Shown here: in pieces, positions 39,259-48,222 of the stretch
How positions within the stretch are numbered: the stretch's first letter is position 1
How the letters are laid out: every line of letters starts with the position of its first letter
From: Halopseudomonas pelagia CL-AP6
GTDB lineage: Bacteria > Pseudomonadota > Gammaproteobacteria > Pseudomonadales > Pseudomonadaceae
Assembly (NCBI RefSeq): GCF_000410875.1
Contig: NZ_AROI01000009.1
Location: 124,001-188,000, forward strand
Length of the DNA stretch: 64,000 bases
Reading direction: 5' to 3'
Position numbers and translations under genes: made by a program
Notes under the pieces: model-generated
What the model was told of the DNA's origin: nothing
The model's database searches: none
Seen by the model: only the letters and a program-made list of their open reading frames with translations

Positions 39259-40950
39259 GTGGGGAGACACAATACGATGTTAACAGGCGCCACATCATTA
39301 GATCTTGTCAGGGAAGAACTCTTCACCAGCATGGGTGAGGTGGAAGATCTGCTCCAGCAGTTTCTGGAAGACCGGCATAACGGCAGCTTGCTGCAGCAGG
39401 CTATCGAGGGTCTGCAGCAATTGCGTGGCACCCTGACGCTGATCGAATTGCGCGGGGCAGCTCTGCTACTTGCCGAGATGATTGCGCTCGCGACTGATAT
39501 TCCTGAACATGATGGCACCGACCGCAATGAGCCGCTCTCGGCGCTGTGCGATGGGCTGTTTCTGCTCGAACGTTATCTGCAGCAGTGTCGGCACCAGGGC
39601 TTTGAACGTCCAGAGTTGCTGCTGCCGACTATCAATCAGCTACGCGCCAATCGGCCCGGTGTTCCGGCCTTGGCCGATAGTCATTTCTATGCGTTGGCGG
39701 CCGACTCCCTGCCGCTGACGTTGCGCGGTCAACAAGAGCCGCAGCCATTGGATGCCCGTACTTTCAATCGCCTGCGGCAGATGTATCAGTTGGGGTTGCT
39801 CGGTATGATCCGCGATGACAGCCTGGCAACCGCCGCGCCGCTGATGCAGCGCGCATTGGCACGTTGGCAGGCTACCCTGGATCCTAGTGCGGTGACCTTG
39901 TGTTGGGTCGCCTCTGCCGCGCTGGAAGCCATCGAGCGCACGCCACTGCAACTAAGCGCCCCACGGAAACGGCTGTTCGCGCAATTGGACCGTGAGATCA
40001 AGAAACGCGGGGTTTGCAGTCCGTTGCCGACGCCGAGCACTAATCCCGAACTGGTACGCGAGTTGGCTTTTCTGGTGGCGCTGGGTAATGCCAGTTGCGC
40101 GCAGTGTAACGAGGTAAAGGCGGCGCTCACCTTGCCGGAGGCCGGCTACACCGAGCTGGAGCTGCAGTCCTCATTCCACCGTCTGCGTGGCCCGGGGGTG
40201 GATGTCATGCGCTCGGTCGCAGAAGCCCTGCGCGAAGAGTTGACCGCCATCAAGGACCTGCTCGATCTGCTGGCCCGTAACGCTGGCGATCCTGAACAAT
40301 CAATGGACACGCTCGGCAGCGCGCTGCAGCGGCTCTGGAAGACCCTGTCGATGCTCGACCTGCCCGAAGCCGCTGCCGCTATCGAAGCCGCTGCTGGGCA
40401 ATTGCGCGCCTGGAACAGTACGGACATGCTGATGCTTGAGCAGATCGCCGATGCGGTATTGCTGGCCGAAACGGCCGTCAACCGCCTCGACGAGCGTGGC
40501 AGCGATGTTGGCCCGGTACCGGGTTCGGGCCCAGGTGACAGCCACGAGCCGGTGGAGCTGAAAGAAGCGCGTATTGTGCTGATCGAGGAATCCCAGGCCG
40601 GTCTGTCGCTGGCCAAACGGGCGATCACCGCCTATATGGAATCGGGCAACGACATCATGCACCTGATGAACGTGCCTTCGACCCTGGAGACGGTACGCGG
40701 TGGGCTGATCTTCCTGGGTATGAGCCGTGCTGCGAGTATCATCAATTTGTCTGGCCGCTTTATTCAGGAAGTCATGCTCGAGCGCCGCGAGGTGCCTGAT
40801 GCGCAGCGACTGGAAGTCTTGGCAGATGCCTTGACCAGTATCGAATTCTATCTGGAGTCGGCAGAGCGCTCTGCCGTCGCCATTACCGATGTATTAACCC
40901 TGGCCGAAGACAGCCTGGCTGAATTGGGTTATACCCTGGCAGGATCCTAA
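39259..40950 (+). CDS. fimL: FimL-like protein (inactive Hpt-domain, ChpA N-terminus related)
   Basis: A 563-residue, mostly helical protein. Its position between an enoyl-CoA hydratase gene and nudC, length and opening (SLDLVREELFTSMGEVEDLLQQF) match FimL of P. aeruginosa, which resembles the N-terminus of the pilus chemotaxis kinase ChpA and promotes twitching and cAMP signalling with Vfr. Helical modules resembling Hpt domains occur but I see no H-x-x-K-G phospho-histidine motif (HRLRGPGVDV is nearest), in keeping with a scaffold role. Eighteen bases or fewer separate it from its neighbours, suggesting co-transcription with nudC. Confidence 0.8.
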   Translation: MGRHNTMLTGATSLDLVREELFTSMGEVEDLLQQFLEDRHNGSLLQQAIEGLQQLRGTLTLIELRGAALLLAEMIALATDIPEHDGTDRNEPLSALCDGLFLLERYLQQCRHQGFERPELLLPTINQLRANRPGVPALADSHFYALAADSLPLTLRGQQEPQPLDARTFNRLRQMYQLGLLGMIRDDSLATAAPLMQRALARWQATLDPSAVTLCWVASAALEAIERTPLQLSAPRKRLFAQLDREIKKRGVCSPLPTPSTNPELVRELAFLVALGNASCAQCNEVKAALTLPEAGYTELELQSSFHRLRGPGVDVMRSVAEALREELTAIKDLLDLLARNAGDPEQSMDTLGSALQRLWKTLSMLDLPEAAAAIEAAAGQLRAWNSTDMLMLEQIADAVLLAETAVNRLDERGSDVGPVPGSGPGDSHEPVELKEARIVLIEESQAGLSLAKRAITAYMESGNDIMHLMNVPSTLETVRGGLIFLGMSRAASIINLSGRFIQEVMLERREVPDAQRLEVLADALTSIEFYLESAERSAVAITDVLTLAEDSLAELGYTLAGS

Positions 40951-40955
40951 GTCCC

Positions 40956-41795
40956 ATGAGCCAAAGCCAAAAGCGTTTCATCGCCGCTACCCATACTGCT
41001 CGCATCGAGGAGGGCGATCTGGTTGTGGTCTTCCACAAACAGCAATTTGCGATGTTCCAGGGTGGCTTTCTTCACGATCCAGACAGTATGCGCTTTCTCG
41101 GCATCACCGATTTCCATCTGCTTATCGGCCATCTGGATAACAAAGCCTGCCACCTTATGCGAATCAGCGATCCGGTGGATTTGCCTGGGCTTAGCTGGCA
41201 CGGCCTACGCACGCTGATCGGCCAGATTGATGACGACACCTTCCGTGTGCTGGGTCTGGCCCAGCAGCTGGAGGCCTGGTACGACAGCCACCGTTTCTGT
41301 GGTCGCTGTGGTCAGGTCATGCAGCCTCGTGGCGCAGAGCGGGCGATGGAGTGTCCTGCTTGCGATCTGCGTCAGTACCCCAAGCTCGCGCCCTGCATCA
41401 TTGTTCTGATTACCCGCGGCGAAGAAATCCTGCTGGCGCGTGCGCCGCATTTCCGCCCTGGATTTTTCAGCACCCTGGCCGGTTTTATCGAGCCAGGCGA
41501 ATCAGTGGAGGAGTGCCTACACCGTGAGGTGATGGAGGAGGTCGGAGTAGAAGTTGATCAATTGGAATATCTGGGTAGCCAGAACTGGCCCTTCCCTAAT
41601 TCGCTGATGATGGGCTTTCATGCCCGTTATGTCAGCGGTGAGATTGTGCCGCAACCCGGTGAAATTGAAGAAGCCGGCTGGTGGCATGTGGACGATCTGC
41701 CCGGAATACCGCCGGCGGGTACCATTTCCCGCTGGCTGATAGATTGCCATCTGGCCCGCTTGCGTGGCCAACCCCTTCCCGCCGTGCCGGCCTGA
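40956..41795 (+). CDS. nudC: NAD+ diphosphatase / RNA deNADding enzyme NudC
   Basis: Hydrolyses NADH and removes NAD caps from RNA. The 279 residues include the zinc site Cys115/Cys118 and Cys133/Cys136 (CGRCG, CPAC), the linking motif YPKLAPCIIVLI and the Nudix box starting Gly176 (GFIEPGESVEECLHREVMEE). The tail SQNWPFPNSLMMGF is the NudC signature. It starts 5 bases after fimL. Confidence 0.96.
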   Translation: MSQSQKRFIAATHTARIEEGDLVVVFHKQQFAMFQGGFLHDPDSMRFLGITDFHLLIGHLDNKACHLMRISDPVDLPGLSWHGLRTLIGQIDDDTFRVLGLAQQLEAWYDSHRFCGRCGQVMQPRGAERAMECPACDLRQYPKLAPCIIVLITRGEEILLARAPHFRPGFFSTLAGFIEPGESVEECLHREVMEEVGVEVDQLEYLGSQNWPFPNSLMMGFHARYVSGEIVPQPGEIEEAGWWHVDDLPGIPPAGTISRWLIDCHLARLRGQPLPAVPA

Positions 41796-41812
41796 TCTGG
41801 CCTGGAGATATA

Positions 41813-42457
41813 ATGCAGTACTACGGATTAACTGCGTTGCTGGTGGTATTGGCATTGCTGGTGCTGGCTGTGGCCATCGCCCGTGGCTGGCGCCTGGGCT
41901 GGTTGCTGCCCTGGCTCAAGGGCAATCTTTTCTTGCTGGCGGTGGCTATCAGCGCGGTGCTGGCTGTGGCTGCGTGGGAAATGCAGCAGTTCAGAACCCT
42001 GGAGTCGGGCAGCACGGTGGCGACCTTAACCTTCCGTGCAGTGGGTCCACAATTATTCGAGGTTGAATTGAACGGTATTGAGTCGGGGCGGGTACGTCTG
42101 AACGGTGACCAGTGGGAACTGGATGCTCAGGTCTTGCGCTGGCGGGGTTTGGGCCATGCGATAGGTCTGCAGGACGGCTACCGGCTGCATCGCCTTGCAG
42201 GTCGTTACCTGGCGCTGGAGCAGCAGCAGAGTGCCGATGCACCACCCAGAGGCTTGCTGCATGCTACGCCAAGCTGGCGTGATCTCTGGTACTGGCTGGA
42301 TCGGTCCGGGAGTCAGGCACTGCTCGAGGCGGATGCCTTTACCTTGCGCTTTATGCCCATGACCGATGGCGCGCGATACGCGCTTGAAATCGGCGCCACC
42401 GGATTAACACCGGTGCCCCTCAATCAGGCCGCGACCGAGGCACTCAAGCCTTTCTAG
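41813..42457 (+). CDS. Membrane protein of unknown function
   Basis: A 214-residue protein with two predicted transmembrane helices (about 4-22, GLTALLVVLALLVLAVAIA; about 37-54, LFLLAVAISAVLAVAAW) and a soluble C-terminal half, probably periplasmic, rich in Trp and Arg (LNGDQWELDAQVLRWRGLG). It follows nudC after 17 bases with TGGAG before the ATG. I recall a similar uncharacterised gene beside nudC in P. aeruginosa but no function. Confidence 0.8.
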   Translation: MQYYGLTALLVVLALLVLAVAIARGWRLGWLLPWLKGNLFLLAVAISAVLAVAAWEMQQFRTLESGSTVATLTFRAVGPQLFEVELNGIESGRVRLNGDQWELDAQVLRWRGLGHAIGLQDGYRLHRLAGRYLALEQQQSADAPPRGLLHATPSWRDLWYWLDRSGSQALLEADAFTLRFMPMTDGARYALEIGATGLTPVPLNQAATEALKPF

Positions 42458-42478
42458 TGCGTCGCGGCATTGCCCTCA

Positions 42479-43246
42479 TCAGGCCAACATGCCGCCATCA
42501 ACGTTGATCGCAGCACCCGTGGTGTAGCTGGACGCGTCGCTAACCAGATACAGCACGGTACCGGCCATTTCGCTCGGGTCGGCGGCGCGGCGTAGGGGAA
42601 TGCGCTGTAGCGCCATCTTCAGAATGGAATCATTGGTAGTCAGTGCCGAGGCAAACTTGGTGTCGGTCAGGCCTGGCAGCAGGGCGTTGCAGCGGATGCC
42701 GAACTGCGCACATTCCTTGGCGAACACCTTGGTCATATTGATCACGGCTGCTTTGGTAATCGAGTAGATACCTTGCATATCGCCAGGCACCATGCCGTTC
42801 ACAGACGCCACGTTCAGAATCGCGCCGCTACCGTTCTCGCGCATCAATTTGCCGGCTTCTACTGACATGAAAAAGTAGCCACGGATGTTCACGTCAACGG
42901 TCTTCTGGAATGCCGTGAGGTCGGTGTCCAGGACGTTGCCGAAGTAGGGGTTGGTGGCAGCGTTATTGACCAGGATATCCAGCTTGCCAAACTGGCTGCG
43001 GATGTTCGCTACAGTCTCGGTAATTTGCGTCATCTCACCAATATGGCAGGCCATTGCCGTGGCTTTGCCACCGGCCGCGACAATCGCGTCAGCCACTTCC
43101 TGGCAGCCTTCGATCTTGCGGCTGGTCACAATCACGTGGGCACCTTGCTGGGCCAGCAGTTTGGCAATAGATTCACCAATACCACGGCTGGCGCCGGTGA
43201 CCAGGGCTACTTTGCCGTCCAGATCGAATAATTGAGTCTTTTGCAT
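42479..43246 (-). CDS. Short-chain dehydrogenase/reductase (glucose 1-dehydrogenase-like)
   Basis: A 255-residue classical SDR. NAD(P) motif TGASRGIGESIAKLL, NNAATNPY in place of NNAG, catalytic Ser and YSITK (Tyr-x3-Lys), and the C-terminal GAAINVDGGM. The arrangement beside a phosphotransferase of the acyl-CoA-dehydrogenase-10 type and an SCP2 protein suggests lipid or short-chain acid metabolism, but the substrate cannot be read from sequence. It begins 21 bases after the upstream phosphotransferase stop. Confidence 0.88.
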   Translation of the reverse strand: MQKTQLFDLDGKVALVTGASRGIGESIAKLLAQQGAHVIVTSRKIEGCQEVADAIVAAGGKATAMACHIGEMTQITETVANIRSQFGKLDILVNNAATNPYFGNVLDTDLTAFQKTVDVNIRGYFFMSVEAGKLMRENGSGAILNVASVNGMVPGDMQGIYSITKAAVINMTKVFAKECAQFGIRCNALLPGLTDTKFASALTTNDSILKMALQRIPLRRAADPSEMAGTVLYLVSDASSYTTGAAINVDGGMLA

Positions 43247-43267
43247 GGGGGTGTCCTCTTTTTAAGC

Positions 43268-44335
43268 TTATAGGGTAGATTTGTTGATAACCGAGAGGCT
43301 CAACTGTTCCAGCAACTTGTTCATATGAATAAAGTTGCCGAAGCGCTTGTCCTGGGTCTGGCCATGATAAAAACGGTAGTAGATCTGCTGCACGATGCCA
43401 GCCAGGCGGAATAGGCCGTAGGTGTAGTAGTAATCCAGGTTGGGAATCTCGATGCCGGCTTTTTCTGCGTAGTAATCTGCAAATTCCTGCCGCGTGAGCA
43501 TGCCCGGCGCGTGGCTGGGCTGGCGACGAATGGCCTGCATGGGCTGCGGATCATCTGCCTGAATCCAGTAGGCCAGGGTGTTACCCAAATCCATTAGCGG
43601 GTCGCCGATCGTGGTCATTTCCCAGTCTAGTACACCGATAATCTGCATTGGGTTTTCGGGATCCAGAATCACGTTGTCGAAGCGATAGTCGTTATGCACC
43701 AGGCCGGGCTTGTGGTGGTCGGCAGGCATCTTCTCGCGCAGCCAGGCCATCACCGGTTCCCAATTGGGCGCATCGGGTGTTGCCGCCTTCTGGTAACGAT
43801 CAATCCAACCTTCGATCTGACGCTTTACATAACCCTCCGGCTTGCCCAGGTCCGCCAGGCCGCAGGCGGTGTAGTCCAAGTTGTGCAGATCAACGAACTT
43901 ATCGACAAAGCTTTTGCACAGCTCGCGGGTCTTGCCTTCATCCAGGCCGAGTTCTTCAGGGATTTCCGAGCGCAGAATGATGCCTTTGACCCGCTCCATC
44001 ACATAGAACTCGCAGCCCAGTACCGACTCGTCAGTACAGTGTGCGTAAACCTTGGGGCAGTAGGGGAAGCCTTCAGCCAACTGCTTCTGAATGCGGTATT
44101 CACGACCCATGTCGTGGGCGGATTTGGCTTTTTTGCCAAACGGTGGACGGCGCAGCACGAATTCCTGATTTGGATATGCAACAAGATAGGTGAGGTTGGA
44201 TGCGCCACCGGGGAACTGGGTGATGGTGGGCTGGCCTTCAAGCCCGGGGATCTGGCTCTTGAGGTACTGGTCAACGGCTTGTACATCCAGTTCTTCGCCT
44301 TCGCGGATCTGGGTAGCCTGGTCTGTAGCGCTCAT
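43268..44335 (-). CDS. Phosphotransferase family protein (APH / ACAD10-like)
   Basis: A 355-residue aminoglycoside-phosphotransferase-fold kinase. Landmarks: ITQFPGGASNLTYLV near the start, FVLRRPPFGKKAKSAHDMGR as nucleotide loop, the catalytic VHNDYRFDNVIL and the metal-binding GVLDWEMTTIGDPLMDLGN. Related domains occur fused to acyl-CoA dehydrogenases (ACAD10/11), where they phosphorylate 4-hydroxyacyl-CoA; that role is inference here. ATG 44335 follows AAGGA; an upstream ATG at 44365 lacks a site. It is co-oriented with the SDR downstream. Confidence 0.88.
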   Translation of the reverse strand: MSATDQATQIREGEELDVQAVDQYLKSQIPGLEGQPTITQFPGGASNLTYLVAYPNQEFVLRRPPFGKKAKSAHDMGREYRIQKQLAEGFPYCPKVYAHCTDESVLGCEFYVMERVKGIILRSEIPEELGLDEGKTRELCKSFVDKFVDLHNLDYTACGLADLGKPEGYVKRQIEGWIDRYQKAATPDAPNWEPVMAWLREKMPADHHKPGLVHNDYRFDNVILDPENPMQIIGVLDWEMTTIGDPLMDLGNTLAYWIQADDPQPMQAIRRQPSHAPGMLTRQEFADYYAEKAGIEIPNLDYYYTYGLFRLAGIVQQIYYRFYHGQTQDKRFGNFIHMNKLLEQLSLSVINKSTL

Positions 44336-44516
44336 GGCTTTCCTTATAATGGGTGGCATGGACAATCAGCTAATCTAATCCAGCGACGCTGCGTGAACAA
44401 GCTCAAACGCTTGTTTGAAAGGGCTTATCAGGGTTCGTGTTGGTAGGGGATTGGTTGGGGCTATTTTGCCGGGCCTGAATTGGTTGCTGGGTTTGGTTCA
44501 GGACACTCAGAGGCTG

Positions 44517-44768
44517 TAGCCAAGTGAGCGGGGCAGGGCTAAGCCGACCGTCGATGGCAAGGATGCCATCGCCGAGCTACATGGACGTACTTGCGCGTGT
44601 CGGCGTGACATGTCGCGCTCGCTGGGCTTGGCGCTATTCTCGCAGCTAGGAGTGTAGGGCGCATCCCAGCTTGGCAGGGTTCCGAAAGACGCCGTGAATA
44701 CGTCCCTGTAGGCTTGGATAAAACATCCCTGTTTTATACACTTTCTCCACCCTGCCAAGCTGGGATGC
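44517..44768. repeat. Composite palindromic intergenic element
   Basis: Its right half is a hairpin: GCATCCCAGCTTGGCAGGGT (44661-44680) pairs perfectly over 20 bp with 44749-44768, then GAAAG/CTTTC continues the stem after a 3x3 internal loop; a small inner stem ATAAAACA/TGTTTTAT sits at the tip. The left half holds TACATGGACGTACTTGCG, which echoes the inverted TACAGGGACGTATTCACG inside the right half. I recall GGACGTATTCACGGCG-type repeats as widespread in marine gammaproteobacteria. Probably a non-autonomous repeat; the left limit is approximate. Confidence 0.7.
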
Positions 44769-44832
44769 TCCTCCGGCTTTTGTGTGAGGTTGGGTTTGCT
44801 GTCCCAGTTCAAATTCAAGACCAAGATCACTG

Positions 44833-44872
44833 GCATAAAAAACCGGAGCACTGGGCTCCGGTTTTTTTATGC
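44833..44872. terminator. Bidirectional terminator at the 3' end of the SCP2 gene
   Basis: GCATAAAAAACCGGAGC (44833-44849) pairs with 44855-44872 around ACTGG, with A- and T-runs on the two sides. It lies 10 bases after the SCP2 stop on the minus strand. Confidence 0.9.
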
Positions 44873-44881
44873 AGCTATTAC

Positions 44882-45196
44882 TCAGGCGGGGAAGAGTTCG
44901 CCGAGTTTCAGAGCCAACATCATGTCGCCTTCGGCGCGCAGCTTGCCAGCCATAAAGGCTTGCATGCCGTCGGTCTCACCGGTCATAACGCCTTCCAGAG
45001 TGGCCTTGTCCATGATCAGCGTAACGTTCGGAGTGCCGGCGTCGCCCTGGGCGATGGCGCAAGTGCCATCTTTGATGGTGACGTTGAAGTTGCTGTCGTC
45101 TTCGATGTTGAATTGGAAAACCAGATCCAGGCCGGCGGCTGCGGCTGGGTTGAACTTGGATTCCATTGTGCTGGTGATGTCTGCAACGCTGGTCAT
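44882..45196 (-). CDS. SCP2 sterol-binding domain protein
   Basis: A 104-residue stand-alone SCP2 domain. The family carries lipids or acyl-CoA in a hydrophobic tunnel. Landmarks are LDLVFQFNIED, TLIMDKATLEGVMTG and KLRAEGDMMLALKLGELF, the usual end. ATG 45196 follows AAGGA; the frame is open to 45271 but overlaps the histidine phosphatase 3' end. It is co-oriented with that phosphatase (gap 56 bases). Confidence 0.93.
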   Translation of the reverse strand: MTSVADITSTMESKFNPAAAAGLDLVFQFNIEDDSNFNVTIKDGTCAIAQGDAGTPNVTLIMDKATLEGVMTGETDGMQAFMAGKLRAEGDMMLALKLGELFPA

Positions 45197-45252
45197 AGGT
45201 GTGTCCTTGATTTCTGGTTTTGCTGAAGCAACGTCAAATGGCGTTGCCGTTT

Positions 45253-45954
45253 TTATCTGTAAGTAATGCAATCCGGCTGCAGGTTTAGATCAAGATGAGC
45301 CTGATTGTTGAATGAAGCCAGGCTAAGCTTGTTTTTACCATACTGGAGACGGCTTACAGAGGTGTTCACGATTTGCCAGTTCAGCTCGAAAGCACTGGTA
45401 GCCGGCATTTGCGTGATGAGTTGCAGGGCGGCGGTAATAGCGCCGCCCGAAGTAAAGATTGCGATGTTCTGGCCGCGCGCGGCATCTTCCAATACACGGG
45501 CCAAACCGCCTTTAACCCGTTCGACAAAAGCGGCCCAGGGCTCGCAGCCGCTGACTTCATTCTGTTCGGTGATCCATAGCGTAATCACCTGGCTGAAAAT
45601 GCGCTGGAACTCCTTGCGGTACTGACCGGCATTTTTCACATAGTGCATCGCATCCGGTTCGGTTTCCGCTACCTTCGGCAGATAAGTTTGCATCACGGTA
45701 TCTGCGGCGTATTCGTTGAACGCCGGTTCACATAGAATCTGTTGATCAGAGCCGGGCATTTTCGCCAGGGCATGCTTGCCGGTATCGATCTGGCGCTGCA
45801 TCTCGCCCGCGTAGCTGCGCTCAAAGGTCAGACCGGCACGGTGGAAGTGTTCACCCAGGATCTCCGACTGCTGAATACCCATGGGCGAGAGCACGTCGTA
45901 GTTCTCTGCACCGAGCGAAGCCTGGCCATGCCTGATCAGATAGATGCTGCCCAC
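45253..45954 (-). CDS. Histidine phosphatase family protein
   Basis: A 233-residue member of the histidine (phosphoglycerate-mutase-like) phosphatase family. The phospho-acceptor is in YLIRHGQASLG at the N-terminus, the second Arg in SYAGEMQRQIDTG, and the second catalytic region is IAIFTSGGAI, where the usual His (SHGG) is replaced by Thr-Ser, which may weaken activity. The substrate is unknown. It diverges from sohB. Confidence 0.86.
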   Translation of the reverse strand: MGSIYLIRHGQASLGAENYDVLSPMGIQQSEILGEHFHRAGLTFERSYAGEMQRQIDTGKHALAKMPGSDQQILCEPAFNEYAADTVMQTYLPKVAETEPDAMHYVKNAGQYRKEFQRIFSQVITLWITEQNEVSGCEPWAAFVERVKGGLARVLEDAARGQNIAIFTSGGAITAALQLITQMPATSAFELNWQIVNTSVSRLQYGKNKLSLASFNNQAHLDLNLQPDCITYR

Positions 45955-46133
45955 GAGGTCATCCTATTGTTTACGACTAAGTGCTGAGGGTATTGGCGTC
46001 GCATGCCCCTGTCAATAAAAAACCATACGCTTGTTTGAATCTCGGCGCGGGCGAGTTTGTCCCAGTCTGAAGCCGTTCCTGTATGCTTGATGGTAGAGAC
46101 CTAAATCCCTTTCTGTTTGTTTGGAGTGCGCTT

Positions 46134-47153
46134 GTGGAATGGCTTGCTGAGTACGGTATGTTTTTGGCCAAGGCCGTTACCTTTGTGGTGGCGATCCTCT
46201 TGGTGGTAGCTATGGTAGCGGCGCTCAAAGAGCGCAAGGGCCGTGCGGTGGGCTCGCTGAGCGTGGTGCGGTTAAATGATCAACTGGATCGCATGACCGA
46301 TAAGTTAAGCGAGACGATTCTAGGTAAAGCTGCGCTCAAGCTGCGGCACAAAGAACGCAAAGCCGAGTTGAAAGCGCGGAGCAAATCCACCGACACGCCC
46401 AAGCGGGTTTACGTATTAAATTTTCATGGCGATATCAAAGCCAGCGCGCTGGAAAATTTGCGTCATGAAGTTACTGCCATTCTGGAAGTCGCCACCGCCA
46501 AGGACGAGATTGTCGTCAAGCTGGAAAGCGGCGGCGGCATGGTGCATGCCTATGGGCTGGCAGCCTCGCAGCTGACGCGGATCCGCGATGCCGGCATACC
46601 GCTGACTATCTGTGTTGATAAAGTCGCCGCCAGCGGCGGTTACATGATGGCCTGCATCGCCGACAAGGTGCTGGCTGCGCCATTTGCCATGCTCGGTTCT
46701 ATTGGTGTGGTCGCGCAGATCCCCAACTTCAATAAAGTCTTGAAGAAGCACGATGTGGACTACGAGATGCTCACCGCTGGCGAGTACAAACGCACGCTGA
46801 CGCTGTTTGGTGAGAATACCGAGAAGGGTCGCGAGAAGTTTCAGGAAGACCTGGAAAACATTCACCGGCTGTTCAAGGCCTTTGTTGCCCAGTATCGTCC
46901 CAAGTTGGATGTGGCCGCAGTGGCCACCGGTGAAGTCTGGTTTGGCACCGAGGCGCTGGACAACGCCCTGGCCGACGAGATCAGTACCAGCGACCAGTAC
47001 ATTAGTCGCATGATCCACGAAGCAGACGTATTTGAAGTGCATTATGTCACGCGTAAAAAGCTGCAGGAGAAACTCTCGGGCAGTGTCTCGACGGCGCTCG
47101 ACAATCTATTGCTGACCTGGCTTTCGCGCTTTCACAATCAGCGTTTCTGGTAG
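46134..47153 (+). CDS. sohB: SohB, inner-membrane serine protease (signal peptide peptidase-like)
   Basis: A 339-residue S49-family protease facing the periplasm. The N-terminal helix (VEWLAEYGMFLAKAVTFVVA) matches E. coli SohB. The nucleophile is in the VAASGGYMMACIAD motif and the general base Lys in AGEYKRTLTLF. I chose GTG 46134, with GGAG 7 bases upstream, because it gives the SohB-type start; an upstream ATG at 46083 adds 17 unrelated residues. It is followed by an oxidoreductase gene after 9 bases. Confidence 0.93.
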   Translation: MEWLAEYGMFLAKAVTFVVAILLVVAMVAALKERKGRAVGSLSVVRLNDQLDRMTDKLSETILGKAALKLRHKERKAELKARSKSTDTPKRVYVLNFHGDIKASALENLRHEVTAILEVATAKDEIVVKLESGGGMVHAYGLAASQLTRIRDAGIPLTICVDKVAASGGYMMACIADKVLAAPFAMLGSIGVVAQIPNFNKVLKKHDVDYEMLTAGEYKRTLTLFGENTEKGREKFQEDLENIHRLFKAFVAQYRPKLDVAAVATGEVWFGTEALDNALADEISTSDQYISRMIHEADVFEVHYVTRKKLQEKLSGSVSTALDNLLLTWLSRFHNQRFW

Positions 47154-47162
47154 GAGAACACC

Positions 47163-48149
47163 ATGACGGAATTCAAGGCTCTGGTCGTCAGCGAACAAGA
47201 CGGCCGCTATGTGTCCAAGGTAACCACTCGGCAGATCGATGACCTGCCTGAAGGTGAGGTGCTGATTCGCGTTAAGTACTCATCGCTGAACTTCAAGGAT
47301 GCCCTGTCCGCATCCGGCAACAAGGGCGTCACGCGCAATTTTCCACATACCCCCGGCATTGATGCGGCTGGCGTTGTGGAGTCTTCCTCGGTGCCTGAGC
47401 TGTCGGTCGGGGATGAGGTCATCGTCACCGGTTACGATCTGGGCATGAGCACCCCAGGCGGCTACGGGCAATACATCCGTGTACCTGCCGCCTGGGTTCT
47501 CAAGCGTCCGGAAGGCCTGAGCCTACGCGACAGCATGGTGCTGGGTACCGCCGGCCTGACAGCCGCGCTGTGTATCGACAAGCTCGAACAGGCCGGCATG
47601 ATTCCCGGCCAGGGCCCCGTTTTAGTCACCGGCGCTACCGGCGGCGTCGGCAGTATTGCCGTCGCCATGCTCGCCAGTCTCGGCTATGAAGTGGCAGCCG
47701 CTACCGGCAAAGCCACGCAGGCGGATTTTCTCAAGGGCCTGGGCGCCACGCAGATTATCGAGCGCAGCCAGCTGGAAGCAGGTAAGGATAAACCCATGCT
47801 CAAGGAGCAATGGGCCGGTGCGGTGGACACGGTGGGCGGAGATATTCTGTTCAATGTGGTCAAATCGCTGTTTTACGGTGCCAGTGCCGTCACCTGTGGT
47901 CTGACTGCTGGTACTCAGTTCCAGGGCAGCGTACTGCCGTTCATTTTGCGTAACGTCAATCTGCTGGGTGTCGACTCGGTAGAGCAGCCCTTAGTGGTCA
48001 AGGCGTCCATGTGGGATCGGTTGTCGTTGCAATGGAAGACTGATCTGCACAACCTGGAAAAGGAAGTCGGGCTGGATGAACTGCCGGAACAGATCGAGAA
48101 GATCCTTGGCGGGAACATGACCGGGCGCATCGTGGTTAATTTGGATTAG
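47163..48149 (+). CDS. YhdH/AcuI-family quinone oxidoreductase (acrylyl-CoA reductase-like)
   Basis: A 328-residue medium-chain dehydrogenase/reductase without the structural zinc lobe. Landmarks: VKYSSLNFKDALSASG, PHTPGIDAAGVV, and the Rossmann motif VTGATGGVGSIAVAML. Members include AcuI, which reduces acrylyl-CoA to propionyl-CoA with NADPH. Propionyl-CoA would feed the methylcitrate operon at 7.1-13.9 kb, but the two loci are far apart and the connection is speculative. GGAG precedes the ATG by 6 bases. Confidence 0.92.
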   Translation: MTEFKALVVSEQDGRYVSKVTTRQIDDLPEGEVLIRVKYSSLNFKDALSASGNKGVTRNFPHTPGIDAAGVVESSSVPELSVGDEVIVTGYDLGMSTPGGYGQYIRVPAAWVLKRPEGLSLRDSMVLGTAGLTAALCIDKLEQAGMIPGQGPVLVTGATGGVGSIAVAMLASLGYEVAAATGKATQADFLKGLGATQIIERSQLEAGKDKPMLKEQWAGAVDTVGGDILFNVVKSLFYGASAVTCGLTAGTQFQGSVLPFILRNVNLLGVDSVEQPLVVKASMWDRLSLQWKTDLHNLEKEVGLDELPEQIEKILGGNMTGRIVVNLD

Positions 48150-48222
48150 GTCGATCTTGCTGTCAGCGGAGCGCATCTGGTTGCATTGCTAGGTGCGCCG
48201 TACCCCTGGCGGGTATTGGCTG

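Larger units (their letters stand above)
44336..44881. other. 546-base gene-free region with repeats
   Basis: Between the phosphotransferase start and the SCP2 stop I find no credible gene. The region holds the promoter of the phosphotransferase (not located), a palindromic element (44517-44768) and the terminator at 44833-44872. Confidence 0.7.
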
